Shown piece after piece: positions 37,078 through 46,555 of a DNA stretch of 64,000 bases (position 1 is its first letter; each line of letters opens with the position of its first letter). The translations under genes and the position numbers were made by a program. The notes below the pieces were generated by a model. The model did not search any database. It was not told the DNA's origin and saw only the letters and a list, made by a program, of their open reading frames with translations. Location of the stretch: contig NZ_JAPFQN010000001.1 in the NCBI RefSeq assembly GCF_026241165.1, positions 186,001 to 250,000 on the forward strand. The letters run 5' to 3'. Source of the stretch: Mangrovivirga halotolerans (lineage in GTDB: Bacteria; Bacteroidota; Bacteroidia; Cytophagales; Cyclobacteriaceae).

Positions 37078-39547
37078 ACATCTTGCGAATAGATAAGTAA
37101 TCCAGAAAATAAGTAAGCTTCAAAGAAAAATTATTGGTATGGCCTGATTCCAGTATACCGTCCAGGTTATCTCTATAAGATGATTGAACTACGTTAGTTT
37201 GCTCAATAGCTGCATCTTTCCAACTAAATGTTAAAAAACTTCCGGGAGCGAACTGCCATGAATAAACAAAATCTACATTAAAAGAATTAAAATTCACATC
37301 ATATTCCGAGCTATTGTTTTCTGAAATGTCACCGAATTCTGTGTCCTTCATATTTCCGTCCTTTCCAAGTTCAAAAAACTCCTCGTAATTTGCATTAGAC
37401 AGATAATGCCTTGCCCTTATTGTAAAAAACATTTTAGGATTAAATGTATACCTGGCAAAAATTGTATTATTTATCTCTGTTCGATCTCTTCTCCCAAAGT
37501 AAATATTAAAATCATCATCATGTGATTCACCCAGATTAACAAAGCCATATTCATTTCTGACCTGTAAATATGATAAATTATAATTTAGTGACAGTGAATT
37601 AGAAACTCTGAAACTTGGTGAAATTGAGACCCAGTTATCAAATTGATCTCTTTCCGGCAAAGTCCAAAAGCCCCCATTTAAACTAAAGCTAACTCTTTTT
37701 CTACTATCTGACCTGATATTTATTCCGGTATTAAGATTCTCTGGCTTATTAAAAAATCTTCCTTCCACACGAGGCTCAAAGTAATCATTTTCACCTATAG
37801 GTCTGTAAGAAGCATTCCAGCTAAAACTCCAGAAACTGGTAGTTTGGGCCCAGGCAGATGCATTTATGGATGCCCTTGTAAAAACTCGCGGTTCATATAG
37901 CATATTATAAGATGCTGACACGTATGCTTCTGCCCTGTTAAATATGCCAAATCGATTAAATTTTTCATATCCGATAAAAGCACTATGATTAAAATCATTA
38001 GGCGCCCTTAAAAACCCAAGGTCATTTATATCATAGTTATCTGATTCTACGCTTCTATTCACTCCATATCTTAAATTACCACTAATCTTACTTGCTGATA
38101 TCTGATAAGAAAATCCCTGATCAAGCACTCTTTCACCATTTGCATTATTTTCCCAAACATTGCTCAATGCTCCAAAACCATAAAATTGAAATCTGTTCTT
38201 CTTATCTCTGAGCCTGATTTCAGCACCTGTAACATTTGCATCCCGGCCGGCTTCTCCCCGGGTAACATTGGTATTAATTACACTGAAATTAGAGTTGTTC
38301 TTAAGATTTTGATCCACAACCATTACGTTGAAATTAGTATATGGATCAACAGTAACATTTCTTCTCTTACCTGTTTCGGTATTGATCACCGTCATTTCAG
38401 TTCTATTAGTCACGGCATTTAGAAATCCAATACCTAATCCTCCTTTAGTTCGACCAGAAATTTTTAATGAGTTGATCAATGGTGGGTCTCCAGGAAAAAT
38501 TGCGGTACTGTCAAGATCAGAATATTCTCCGGCTATTTCTCCTGACGCCTGTCCTATTCTTCTCGAATAGAATAGACCGTTTTTATCAAAAAGTTCAATT
38601 CCCTCAGTAAAGAAAGGACGATTTTCAGCGTATTTAACTTCAAATGGAGAGAGATTCAGTACTACATTATCGGATTGAACCTGGCTGAAATCCGGGATAA
38701 GTGACATATCAAGAGTAAAAGCATCAGATAGTCCATATTTTAAATCCATTCCAAAAGATGCCTGATTAGACATCCTGCCATTAGGTTCTACTACTCCCAC
38801 ATATCCAACAAAAGGGTATAACTGCAATCTTACAGGTGGTTTTATATTTTTCAATCCTTCTAACCTGCCAAACTGATTTACAAATCCGGAAATTGAATTA
38901 TCTACAAAGTTCCAATAAGACTCTTCATTGGTTTCCCGAATTCTCCTCATGAAATTCACCTTCCAGTTTTGGATATTATTTTCCGGAAATCTCAGTGCAG
39001 AATAAGGTATTTTCATTTCAATCTGCCATCCTTCGTCTGTGATTTTCACCTCACTACTCCAGACAGCATCCCAGTTTGTATCTCCTCCTGATTGAGTATA
39101 ATAAACATCTGCCTGTACATTAGCGGATGTTACCTGAAATCCAAAAGCGTTCTGACCTTTGGCATATGTATCAAAGAAAACTCCGAAATAATCAGAATTT
39201 AATCCTCGATTATCACGTTGCCCTATTTCAACTGGTATTTCTGAAGGATTAGGATCGAATAATTTGGCGCCAACATATATAGCAAAATCATCATAAATCA
39301 CTTTTACAGATGATCTGTAGTTCGATTTGGCACCATTTTCTGGTACACGTTGAATAAACTTTTCTGAATTTTCTAAATTAACATCGTTCCAGATCTCTTC
39401 ATTAAGATCACCATCTATATTTATTTTTTGCTCTGAAGTGAACCTTGTTGCTCTCAAACTATTTTCCGAAAAATCTTCCGACCCGAAAACCTGCAATGAA
39501 TACACACAAAAAAACAACAGTCCTGAGAAAACTCTCCGGTCCAACAT
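37064..39547 (-). CDS. DUF5916 family outer-membrane protein with N-terminal CBM9-like domain
   Basis: The protein has 827 residues and a signal peptide (MLDRRVFSGLLFFCVYSLQVFGS). Residues about 35-225 form a carbohydrate-binding-module-9-like domain with INIDGDLNEEIWNDV, YDDFAIYVGAKLFDPNP and EIPYSALRFP-type motifs. From about 235 on the sequence fits DUF5916, with FTPFVxY-like LYPFVGYVGVVEP, DMSLIPDFSQVQSD and ENRPFFTEGIELF. The rest has many alternating-strand segments ending in an aromatic-rich region, consistent with a beta-barrel. Proteins of this type are common in Bacteroidota and are often annotated as putative hydrolases, without biochemical proof. It is monocistronic, and its 3' end overlaps the nitroreductase by 14 bases. 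Confidence 0.88.
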   Translation of the reverse strand: MLDRRVFSGLLFFCVYSLQVFGSEDFSENSLRATRFTSEQKINIDGDLNEEIWNDVNLENSEKFIQRVPENGAKSNYRSSVKVIYDDFAIYVGAKLFDPNPSEIPVEIGQRDNRGLNSDYFGVFFDTYAKGQNAFGFQVTSANVQADVYYTQSGGDTNWDAVWSSEVKITDEGWQIEMKIPYSALRFPENNIQNWKVNFMRRIRETNEESYWNFVDNSISGFVNQFGRLEGLKNIKPPVRLQLYPFVGYVGVVEPNGRMSNQASFGMDLKYGLSDAFTLDMSLIPDFSQVQSDNVVLNLSPFEVKYAENRPFFTEGIELFDKNGLFYSRRIGQASGEIAGEYSDLDSTAIFPGDPPLINSLKISGRTKGGLGIGFLNAVTNRTEMTVINTETGKRRNVTVDPYTNFNVMVVDQNLKNNSNFSVINTNVTRGEAGRDANVTGAEIRLRDKKNRFQFYGFGALSNVWENNANGERVLDQGFSYQISASKISGNLRYGVNRSVESDNYDINDLGFLRAPNDFNHSAFIGYEKFNRFGIFNRAEAYVSASYNMLYEPRVFTRASINASAWAQTTSFWSFSWNASYRPIGENDYFEPRVEGRFFNKPENLNTGINIRSDSRKRVSFSLNGGFWTLPERDQFDNWVSISPSFRVSNSLSLNYNLSYLQVRNEYGFVNLGESHDDDFNIYFGRRDRTEINNTIFARYTFNPKMFFTIRARHYLSNANYEEFFELGKDGNMKDTEFGDISENNSSEYDVNFNSFNVDFVYSWQFAPGSFLTFSWKDAAIEQTNVVQSSYRDNLDGILESGHTNNFSLKLTYFLDYLSIRKMFNKS

Positions 39548-39705
39548 AGATAGAATATTAAAAAAGATTAAAAATACTTAACAGATATAAAAAGCTCTTG
39601 GGAAACTCTTTATATAGTACAAATTTACGCACATTAAACAGATTTTGTTTCAACAATTTCTATTTCGATGTAGATTTATAAACAAGTGTAAGATTTTTTA
39701 CAATT

Positions 39706-40407
39706 ATGGGTACAGATGAACGATATCAGGAGATTATTGAAGAGCTTAAACAAGCTGGCTCGGAAAGTGATCGAATATCAAAACAAAAATTCGGAATTTC
39801 CTCTCAAAAAGCCCTTGGGGTTCGGAACCCGGAAATAAGAAGGATAGCAAAAAGCATCAAACCAAAAAATAATAAATTAGCTCAAAATTTATGGGATTCA
39901 GAATACCTTGAAGCTCGTATTTTGGCTTCTATAATTGCTAACCCCAAAACAATCAGCAAGAACACAATTCAAGAATGGGCTAACGACATAGACAACTGGG
40001 CAGTCTGCGACCATTTATGTATGGATCTTCTTGATAAAACCATATTTTATGATGATCTGATTTCAGAATGGGTAGATTCAAAGCAGACCTATAAACGAAG
40101 AGCATCTTTTGCAACCATTGCTGCATCTGCTGTCCATAACAAACACTTGAAAAATATCGAATTTGAAAAATATTTTGATCTAATAAAAAATGGCAGTATT
40201 AATGAAAAAGAAAAAATTGTTCTAAAAGCAATAGACTGGGCTGGCAGACAAATCGGAAAACGCAATTCTCATCTTAACATGAAAATGACTGAGCTTGCAG
40301 AAGAAATGATCAAAATTAATAAAGGAAAGTCAAAACTTGTCGGGAATATCATTTATAAGGAGATTACAAGTGATAAAGTTCAGAAGCGTATAAAAAAGAT
40401 AAAATAA
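39706..40407 (+). CDS. DNA alkylation repair protein (AlkD-like HEAT-repeat family)
   Basis: The protein has 233 residues, nearly all helical. It has the motifs of the DNA alkylation repair family: FGISSQKALGVRNPEIRRIAKSI, LWDSEYLEARILASIIANP, NWAVCDHLC and SKQTYKRRASFATIAASAVHNK. AlkD-type enzymes remove cationic alkylated bases using HEAT-like repeats that wrap around DNA. The key tryptophan and aspartate of NWAVCD are present. The gene lies 2 bases ahead of a phosphoesterase gene and is probably co-transcribed with it; a functional link is not evident. Confidence 0.9.
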   Translation: MGTDERYQEIIEELKQAGSESDRISKQKFGISSQKALGVRNPEIRRIAKSIKPKNNKLAQNLWDSEYLEARILASIIANPKTISKNTIQEWANDIDNWAVCDHLCMDLLDKTIFYDDLISEWVDSKQTYKRRASFATIAASAVHNKHLKNIEFEKYFDLIKNGSINEKEKIVLKAIDWAGRQIGKRNSHLNMKMTELAEEMIKINKGKSKLVGNIIYKEITSDKVQKRIKKIK

Positions 40408-40409
40408 AC

Positions 40410-40913
40410 ATGAGGATTGGCTTGATATCCGATACACATAGTCACCTGGAAGAAAAAGTTTTTAAATATTTTGAAGAGTGCGACGAAATCTGGCATGCCG
40501 GAGATATTGGTGATATCTCAGTTCTACGCAAACTTGAAAAGTTCAAACCTGTAAGGGCAGTTTTTGGTAACATTGATGGTAGAGAGGTTATTAATGAAGT
40601 GCCTGAAGATCAAATATTCACTATTGAAGGATTAAAAGTATGGATTACCCATATCGGTGGTTATCCTCCAAAATATACTGCCCGTATTAAGAAAAAGCTA
40701 GATGAAATAAACCCGGGCTTATTTATTTGTGGCCATTCCCATATTCTTAAAGTAATCCCTGATCGTGAAAGAAATTTAATTCACATGAATCCCGGAGCTG
40801 CCGGGAAAACAGGATTTCATAAGATCAAAACCATTCTTCGTTTTACAATTAATAATAGTAAGATCTCAGATCTTGAGGTAATAGAACTGGGGAACCGGGC
40901 ATCTTTAAAATAA
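40410..40913 (+). CDS. YfcE/MJ0936-family metallophosphoesterase
   Basis: The protein has 167 residues. All metal-binding motifs of the calcineurin-like phosphoesterase fold are visible: ISDTHSH (residues 6-12), HAGDIGD (about 30-36), GNIDGRE (about 53-59), THIGGYPP (about 80-87) and CGHSH (about 110-114), followed by NPGAAG. Proteins of this size hydrolyse phosphodiesters or phosphomonoesters in vitro, but the cellular substrate is generally unknown. It is second in a two-gene unit with the AlkD-like gene, and a bidirectional terminator follows. Confidence 0.92.
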   Translation: MRIGLISDTHSHLEEKVFKYFEECDEIWHAGDIGDISVLRKLEKFKPVRAVFGNIDGREVINEVPEDQIFTIEGLKVWITHIGGYPPKYTARIKKKLDEINPGLFICGHSHILKVIPDRERNLIHMNPGAAGKTGFHKIKTILRFTINNSKISDLEVIELGNRASLK

Positions 40914-40917
40914 AAAA

Positions 40918-40950
40918 TGCCCTGTCGAAAAACAGGGCACTATATTTTTT
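40918..40950. terminator. Bidirectional terminator between the phosphoesterase and small basic protein genes
   Basis: TGCCCTGT (40918-40925) pairs with ACAGGGCA (40932-40939), flanked by an A-run on the left and a T-run on the right. Confidence 0.87.
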
Positions 40951-40966
40951 AATGAGGAAGAAAAAA

Positions 40967-41176
40967 TTAATCTTCTTTCTCTTCTGCTTTTTTCTCTTCT
41001 TCTTTTGCAATCTTTTTTGCAGGCTTCTTAGTCCCTTTCTTGAATTCTGCAGCAGCTTCTTCAACGTCTACTTTCTTGACAGTAGGCTGAAAGTTTTGAA
41101 TTTTCATTTTTTGCTTTCTCTGTGAAGACCTTGCTTTATTCTTAAGCGCTTTTCTTTTTAATCTAGTAACTGCCAT
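40967..41176 (-). CDS. Small basic lysine-rich protein
   Basis: The protein has 69 residues, starting at the ATG at 41176 (MAVTRLKRKALKNKARSSQRKQ). The frame is open further upstream, but that part is AT-rich and does not look coding. The N-terminal half is strongly basic with a nucleic-acid-binding character. The C-terminal half changes to alternating Lys and Glu/Ala stretches (KKPAKKIAKEEEKKAEE). Small proteins starting MAVTRLKRKA...NKARS are, as I recall, conserved in Cytophagales-type Bacteroidota without known function. A ribosome- or nucleoid-associated role is possible given the charge. It shares a terminator with the convergent phosphoesterase. Confidence 0.72.
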   Translation of the reverse strand: MAVTRLKRKALKNKARSSQRKQKMKIQNFQPTVKKVDVEEAAAEFKKGTKKPAKKIAKEEEKKAEEKED

Positions 41177-41357
41177 CGCTATATATAATTTAAAATTCTT
41201 GTTCTGTATTGTTAATTGGAATGCAAAAGTACAATAATTTTTTAATCTCACTAAATATTAACATATAAATCACTAAAATTATCTTAAATAATATAGCTTT
41301 TTAATATTTCTATTAGCATATACCCTGCTTCGAATAGCAGTTAGAAGGAATATTTCC

Positions 41358-41365
41358 TAGTTTTG
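41358..41365 (+). promoter_or_regulatory. Candidate -7 element of the hisS operon promoter
   Basis: TAGTTTTG matches the TAnnTTTG box, 27 bases before the chosen hisS start. A good upstream TTTG box at 19-21 bases was not found. Confidence 0.4.
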
Positions 41366-41392
41366 TGCAAAAATTTTAAAGTAGCCTATAAA

Positions 41393-42754
41393 ATGCAAAA
41401 ACCTTCATTACCAAAAGGAACCAGAGATTTCGGGCCGGAAGAAATGGCCAGAAGAAACTACATCTTTAATAAGATTAGGAGCACCTTCGAAAAATTCGGG
41501 TTTCAAGCTCTGGAAACTCCTTCGATGGAAAACCTCTCGGTTTTAACCGGAAAATATGGAGATGAAGGAGATCAATTACTTTTTAAAATTCTTAATTCCG
41601 GCGAATTCCTGAAAAAAACCTCTCCGGCGGAATATGAAGCTGGTGAAAAAGCAATGCTACCTAAAATTGCAGAAAAAGGACTGAGATATGATCTGACAGT
41701 TCCTTTTGCTCGTTACGTTGTAATGAACAGACACAATGTCAACCTTCCTTTTAAAAGGTACCAGATTCAACCTGTTTGGCGTGCAGACAGACCTCAAAAA
41801 GGTCGATACAGAGAATTTTATCAATGTGATGCCGATGTAGTCGGTACTGACTCTCTAATATGTGAAGCTGAAATTATCATGATGATGACCGAAGTTTTCG
41901 GAAAACTTGGTCTTGAAAATTATGAGATCAAAATTAATAATCGAAAATTATTAAGTGCTCTGGCTGACCTCGCGGGAGCCAGCGATAAAGAAAGCGATCT
42001 TCTTGTAGCAATAGACAAACTGGATAAGATCGGCATGGAAAAAGTGCTTGAAGAACTTAAAGAAAAAGGCTTTAGTGATGAATCGCTAGAGAAAATTCTT
42101 CCTGTTTTAAATTTGTCCGGATCTAATCAAGACAAAATATCAGAATTAGAGTCTTTATTCAGGGATTCTGAAACAGGTAAAAAAGGGACTTGGGAAATTA
42201 AAGAAATTTTCGATATTCTTAATTCAACCAATACCCCGACAGATAAAGTATCACTTGATCTCACCCTAGCAAGAGGCCTTAGCTATTACACCGGAGCTAT
42301 CTTCGAAGTAAAGCCATTAAAAGTAAAAATGGGAAGCATTAGCGGTGGCGGAAGATATGATGACCTGACAGGAGTATTTGGTATGCCAGGGCTTTCTGGC
42401 GTTGGATTTTCTTTCGGAGTAGACCGAATTTATGACGTTATGGAAGAACTTGAATTATTCCCTGATGAAGGTTTGAAATCCATTGATGTAATGATTGCTC
42501 ATTTTGACAATGAATCTTTAAAATATGGTTTGGGAGTAATTTCGAAACTCAGGGCTAATGATATATCATCAGAGATTTATCCTGACCTGGCAAAACCCAA
42601 GAAACAATTTACTTATGCCAATAATAAGAATATACCATATGTTGTAGTTATTGGTAGTGAAGAAATTAAAAGCGGATTACTTTCATTTAAAAATATGAAA
42701 ACGGGAGACCAGGAGTCTCTTACTATCGACCAAATCATTGAAAAATTGAAATAA
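41393..42754 (+). CDS. hisS: Histidyl-tRNA synthetase
   Basis: The protein has 453 residues from the ATG at 41393 (MQKPSLPKGTRDFGPEE), the start that matches the family. It charges tRNA-His. Class II motifs are present: motif 2 in RADRPQKGRYREFYQCDADVVG (about residues 123-144), the histidine-specific LARGLSYYTGAIFEV (about 295-309), and motif 3 GVGFSFGVDRIYDVM (about 341-355). A C-terminal anticodon-binding domain follows. The length fits bacterial HisRS (420-460). It is followed after 26 bases by hutH, probably in one transcript. Confidence 0.96.
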   Translation: MQKPSLPKGTRDFGPEEMARRNYIFNKIRSTFEKFGFQALETPSMENLSVLTGKYGDEGDQLLFKILNSGEFLKKTSPAEYEAGEKAMLPKIAEKGLRYDLTVPFARYVVMNRHNVNLPFKRYQIQPVWRADRPQKGRYREFYQCDADVVGTDSLICEAEIIMMMTEVFGKLGLENYEIKINNRKLLSALADLAGASDKESDLLVAIDKLDKIGMEKVLEELKEKGFSDESLEKILPVLNLSGSNQDKISELESLFRDSETGKKGTWEIKEIFDILNSTNTPTDKVSLDLTLARGLSYYTGAIFEVKPLKVKMGSISGGGRYDDLTGVFGMPGLSGVGFSFGVDRIYDVMEELELFPDEGLKSIDVMIAHFDNESLKYGLGVISKLRANDISSEIYPDLAKPKKQFTYANNKNIPYVVVIGSEEIKSGLLSFKNMKTGDQESLTIDQIIEKLK

Positions 42755-42780
42755 CAGCATAACCCCTAACCCCCTAAGTA

Positions 42781-44283
42781 ATGCAAAAAGAAAAACATCT
42801 TATTTCCAGCAAGCATCTGGACTTTGATAAGATCAATGATCTGGTAACTCACAATATAGAAATAGAGCTTTCAGAAGAAGCTAAAGGTAATATCATCAGG
42901 TGTCGTGAGTACCTTGACAAAACAATTCAGGAGTCCGACCAACCCATTTACGGAATAAACACAGGCTTCGGATCATTATACAAGCATAGTATTAGTAAAG
43001 AGGATCTGGGCAAATTACAGGAAAACCTTGTAAAATCTCATGCTTGTGGAGCTGGAAAAGAAATAGATCCCAAGATCGTGAGAATAATGTTATTATTGAA
43101 AATCCAGTCTCTTTCCTATGGTAATTCAGGAGTTCAATTATCAACAGTTGAGCGATTGATCGGAATGTTCAATAACAACATTACCCCTATAATATATGAA
43201 TATGGTTCTTTAGGGGCATCTGGCGATCTTGCTCCATTAGCTCACTTATGCCTGCCTTTGATTGGAGAAGGAAAAGTTCATTATAAAGATGACATTCTGA
43301 GTGGAAAAGAGATTAATACAATAATGGGTTGGGAACCGATCCAGCTTCAGGCTAAGGAAGGCCTTGCTTTATTAAATGGAACTCAGTTCATGAGTGCCTT
43401 TGGAGTATGGTGCCTTATCCATGCAAAGAGAATTAGTACCCTTGCTGATGTTATAGGTGCTGCATCACTAGATGCTTTTGACGGAAGAATTGAGCCATTT
43501 AATGCTCTTGTCCATAAAATCCGGCCTCAAAAAGGTCAGATTGCCACAGCTGAACGCATAAGAAAATTATTAGAAGGCAGTGAATTGATCAAGCAGACTA
43601 AGAAACATGTGCAAGATCCATATTCGTTCAGATGTATTCCACAGGTTCATGGCGCAAGTAAAGATGCATTGAAATACACTTACGATGTATTTGTCACCGA
43701 AGTAAATTGTGTTACAGATAATCCTAATATCTTCCCCGAAGAAGATGAAATAATCAGTGGGGGAAATTTTCATGGACAGCCCTTAGCTTTGGCTCTGGAC
43801 TTTTTAGCTATTGCCCTGGCAGAACTTGGTAATATTTCTGAACGCAGAACATTCCAGCTTGTGAGTGGATCCAGAGACCTTCCTGATTTTCTAGTCGCTA
43901 AGCCAGGATTAAACTCGGGCCTGATGATTCCTCAATATACTGCAGCTTCAATGGTAAGTAGCAACAAACAATTAGCAGTTCCTTCTTCAACTGATTCAAT
44001 TGTTTCATCCAATGGACAGGAGGATCATGTGAGTATGGGAGCAAATTCTGCTGTTAAAGCTTTCAAAGTTATTGATAACCTTTATTCTATTCTTGGGATA
44101 GAATTAATTTGTGCTTCTCAGGCTATTTCTTTCAGAAGACCACTGAAAACAAGCCCTTTGCTTGAAGATTTTCTCAATAATTTTTGTAAAGAAGTTTCGT
44201 TTATAGATATTGACCGTGTTTTACATGATGACATTGTCAATGCATCTAATTTTTTAAAACGTGTTGAGATCGAGAGATACTAA
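42781..44283 (+). CDS. hutH: Histidine ammonia-lyase
   Basis: The protein has 500 residues and removes ammonia from histidine to give urocanate, the first step of histidine breakdown. The MIO cofactor is formed from ASG in GSLGASGDLAPLAH (about residues 142-155). Tyr and Gly residues in YGINTGFGSL (about 58-67), the QDPYSFRCIPQVHGA region, and GNFHGQPLALALDF are as expected. No other hut genes (hutU, hutI, hutG) are in the window. The start is 26 bases after hisS, and the last 23 bases overlap the next gene when its GTG start is used. Confidence 0.94.
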   Translation: MQKEKHLISSKHLDFDKINDLVTHNIEIELSEEAKGNIIRCREYLDKTIQESDQPIYGINTGFGSLYKHSISKEDLGKLQENLVKSHACGAGKEIDPKIVRIMLLLKIQSLSYGNSGVQLSTVERLIGMFNNNITPIIYEYGSLGASGDLAPLAHLCLPLIGEGKVHYKDDILSGKEINTIMGWEPIQLQAKEGLALLNGTQFMSAFGVWCLIHAKRISTLADVIGAASLDAFDGRIEPFNALVHKIRPQKGQIATAERIRKLLEGSELIKQTKKHVQDPYSFRCIPQVHGASKDALKYTYDVFVTEVNCVTDNPNIFPEEDEIISGGNFHGQPLALALDFLAIALAELGNISERRTFQLVSGSRDLPDFLVAKPGLNSGLMIPQYTAASMVSSNKQLAVPSSTDSIVSSNGQEDHVSMGANSAVKAFKVIDNLYSILGIELICASQAISFRRPLKTSPLLEDFLNNFCKEVSFIDIDRVLHDDIVNASNFLKRVEIERY

Positions 44284-46210
44284 TATAATTAAGTTAACAA
44301 CCTTTATTTTAGCTATTCTTTGTCATTATCAATTTGCTTTTGGACAAGTTGATAGTGACAATGGGTTGTTTACTGCTGATTATGCTTCAGGCTGTGCTCC
44401 TTTAACAGTTAATGTTTCTCCCACTGAACCTTCTGAAGCAGATGGCTTTATATATGAATTTAATGGGAACTTCGCCGGCATTGTTGAAGATGAATCTTAT
44501 GAATATACTGAACCAGGAATTTACACAATTGCCTATATAAAAAATGCAGGAGCAAGCGATCCTGAAACTGATTTTCTAACAATTACGATTCTTCCAGCCG
44601 GGACAAGTCCACAATTCGATATTTTCACTTGTAAAAATAATGAAATTCTGATCGACTTTTCGAGAGATGAAAATTTTGAAAATTTCACTATAAGATATGG
44701 TGATGGATCGTCTCCAGAAGCAGTTAATTCTCCACAAACACAAGTAAGACATACATATAGCATAATCCCTAATCCTATAAACATAGTTGTTGAAGGAAAC
44801 AATAATACTGCAGGGGACGCAGGCAATTGCCCAACCGTTACTGAAGGAGTTAACCTGATTTCAGGAGGTTTAACACAGGCAGATTTTACCGAAGTAATCA
44901 CTGAAAATTATTCCAGCTCAGATGGCAGGATAACCTTAAACTTCAACCTTCAAGACAATAACATCTACAGGTTATACCAATCAACAAGTACAAATGGTTT
45001 TTCTGAATTAGATACAATTACCGGAACTGAAACTTCAAGAACAGTAACGAGTCTTAATACAGCTGCAAATACTTATTGCTTTCGTGTTGATGCATATGAT
45101 GCCTGTGACAACACCTTTGTGCAATCTGTAAATGCATGTAACCTAAGAATAACCGGACAGGCTACTAATGCACAAAATCAGATTTCATGGGTAACTAGCA
45201 CCACCCCATTAAGTAATCTGGCTATTTACAGAGATGGCAATCTTTTTGATGATGTTTCCCCTGCCACAAACACTGGTTCCTGGAATGATACTGATCTTAC
45301 TTGTAACCAGGATTATGTTTATTTTGCTGAAACATTCTATGCAGGAACCAATGATTTGAATGGTTTTTCGATGACATCTAACACTGTAACACTCACAGCT
45401 TTATTTAATGAGCCTCTGCCAGCTACTAGTAATCTAATAGCTGATATTAATATAGATGAAAGCATTTCTTTAACCTGGACTTCTCCAGATCCCAAATATG
45501 ATTACCAGATATTAAAATCAACAAACAATAGTAAACTGGTACCTATAGACAGAGTTAATGTTGAACAATATACTGATGAAGCCACAGATCTTGATTTTAT
45601 TAATTGCTACTCTGTAAGAACAGCTGATAATTGCGGGAATTTTTCTAAAAATGACCCGGTAATTTGCCCAACCATTTTGGATGGTGAATTCATTGTTTCA
45701 AGTGGCACAGCTGACCTTCAATGGACTGAATATATAAGTGAAGAATACTCTGTAGTAGATTATGAAGTACAATATCTTGATCAAGATTATAATTTACTGG
45801 AAACATTATATGCCGGGCAAGATCTAAGCATAATAGAAAAACCTGTAAATATTGTTCAAAGAGCCTATTTAAGAATCAAAATCCTTCTTTCTGACGGGTC
45901 AATAGTGTATAGCAACTTAGTTCCGGCTGATTTATCACCTGCTGTCATACATCCTACTGCTTTTACACCTAATGGAGATATGTTGAATGACGAAATCACA
46001 TTTTTCGGACGTTTTATATCCAACTATAATATTTATCTTTACAATCGCTGGGGAGAATTCATCAAGGAATTAGACAATAACAACCCCACATGGAATGGAA
46101 TCGTTAAAGGAGAGGAAGTGGAATCCGGAACTTATGTGTATGTAATCGAAGGAGTAACAGAAACCGGAGCCCCTTTTAATCAAAAAGGAAGTATAACTTT
46201 AATAAGGTAA
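44261..46210 (+). CDS. Secreted protein with PKD-like domain, FN3-like domains and T9SS (CHU_C) C-terminal domain
   Basis: The protein has 649 residues. The signal peptide (TTFILAILCHYQFAFGQ) has no upstream ATG: the only usable starts are GTG at 44261 or TTG at 44264, both inside the end of hutH. That suggests translation coupled to hutH. A PKD-like domain (about residues 35-110; CAPLTVNVS, YTEPGIYTIAYI), FN3-like parts with paired cysteines (about 215-470), and a CHU_C tail from TAFTPNGDMLNDE (about 565) with YNRWGEF and SGTYVYVIEG follow. It is probably exported by the T9SS and displayed on the surface. The role is unknown, and lying between hutH and ybaB gives no clue. Confidence 0.88.
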   Translation: MLRSRDTNIIKLTTFILAILCHYQFAFGQVDSDNGLFTADYASGCAPLTVNVSPTEPSEADGFIYEFNGNFAGIVEDESYEYTEPGIYTIAYIKNAGASDPETDFLTITILPAGTSPQFDIFTCKNNEILIDFSRDENFENFTIRYGDGSSPEAVNSPQTQVRHTYSIIPNPINIVVEGNNNTAGDAGNCPTVTEGVNLISGGLTQADFTEVITENYSSSDGRITLNFNLQDNNIYRLYQSTSTNGFSELDTITGTETSRTVTSLNTAANTYCFRVDAYDACDNTFVQSVNACNLRITGQATNAQNQISWVTSTTPLSNLAIYRDGNLFDDVSPATNTGSWNDTDLTCNQDYVYFAETFYAGTNDLNGFSMTSNTVTLTALFNEPLPATSNLIADINIDESISLTWTSPDPKYDYQILKSTNNSKLVPIDRVNVEQYTDEATDLDFINCYSVRTADNCGNFSKNDPVICPTILDGEFIVSSGTADLQWTEYISEEYSVVDYEVQYLDQDYNLLETLYAGQDLSIIEKPVNIVQRAYLRIKILLSDGSIVYSNLVPADLSPAVIHPTAFTPNGDMLNDEITFFGRFISNYNIYLYNRWGEFIKELDNNNPTWNGIVKGEEVESGTYVYVIEGVTETGAPFNQKGSITLIR

Positions 46211-46214
46211 GAAA

Positions 46215-46550
46215 ATGTTTGATCTAGGGAATATGATGGGCAAAATCAAAGAAGCCCAAAAGAAAATGGAAGAGGCAAAAGCAGAACTTGCCAACATTCA
46301 GGTAAAAGGCGAGGCCGGAGCCGGAATGGTTACTGCTATTGTAAATTGTCAAAAGCAGGTAATATCAATTGAAATCAATGAATCCCTTATCAATCCTGAT
46401 GATCGAGAAATGATCCAGGACCTTACAGTAGCTGCTATTAATAAAGCAATGGAACAAGCTGAGGAAGAGGCAAGAGCACATATGAAATCCAAAACAGAAG
46501 GAATGATTCCGAATATCCCCGGTCTTGACCTGGATAGCTTAATGAAGTAA
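46215..46550 (+). CDS. ybaB: YbaB/EbfC family nucleoid-associated protein
   Basis: The protein has 111 residues. The N-terminal coiled coil (MMGKIKEAQKKMEEAKAELANI) and the strand block VKGEAGAGMVTAIVNCQKQVISIEI, ending in INPDDREMIQDLTVAAINKAMEQA, match the EbfC family of small DNA-binding dimers. In many bacteria it is encoded next to recR, but here it lies 4 bases after a T9SS-exported protein gene and 5 bases before a glycosyltransferase, in the hisS-led operon. Confidence 0.93.
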   Translation: MFDLGNMMGKIKEAQKKMEEAKAELANIQVKGEAGAGMVTAIVNCQKQVISIEINESLINPDDREMIQDLTVAAINKAMEQAEEEARAHMKSKTEGMIPNIPGLDLDSLMK

Positions 46551-46555
46551 GCTGA

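Noticed and set aside
42755-42780. Telomere-like ACCCCTAACCCCCTAA string before hutH
   Set aside because: Single short occurrence in a 26-base gap; nothing suggests a replicon end.
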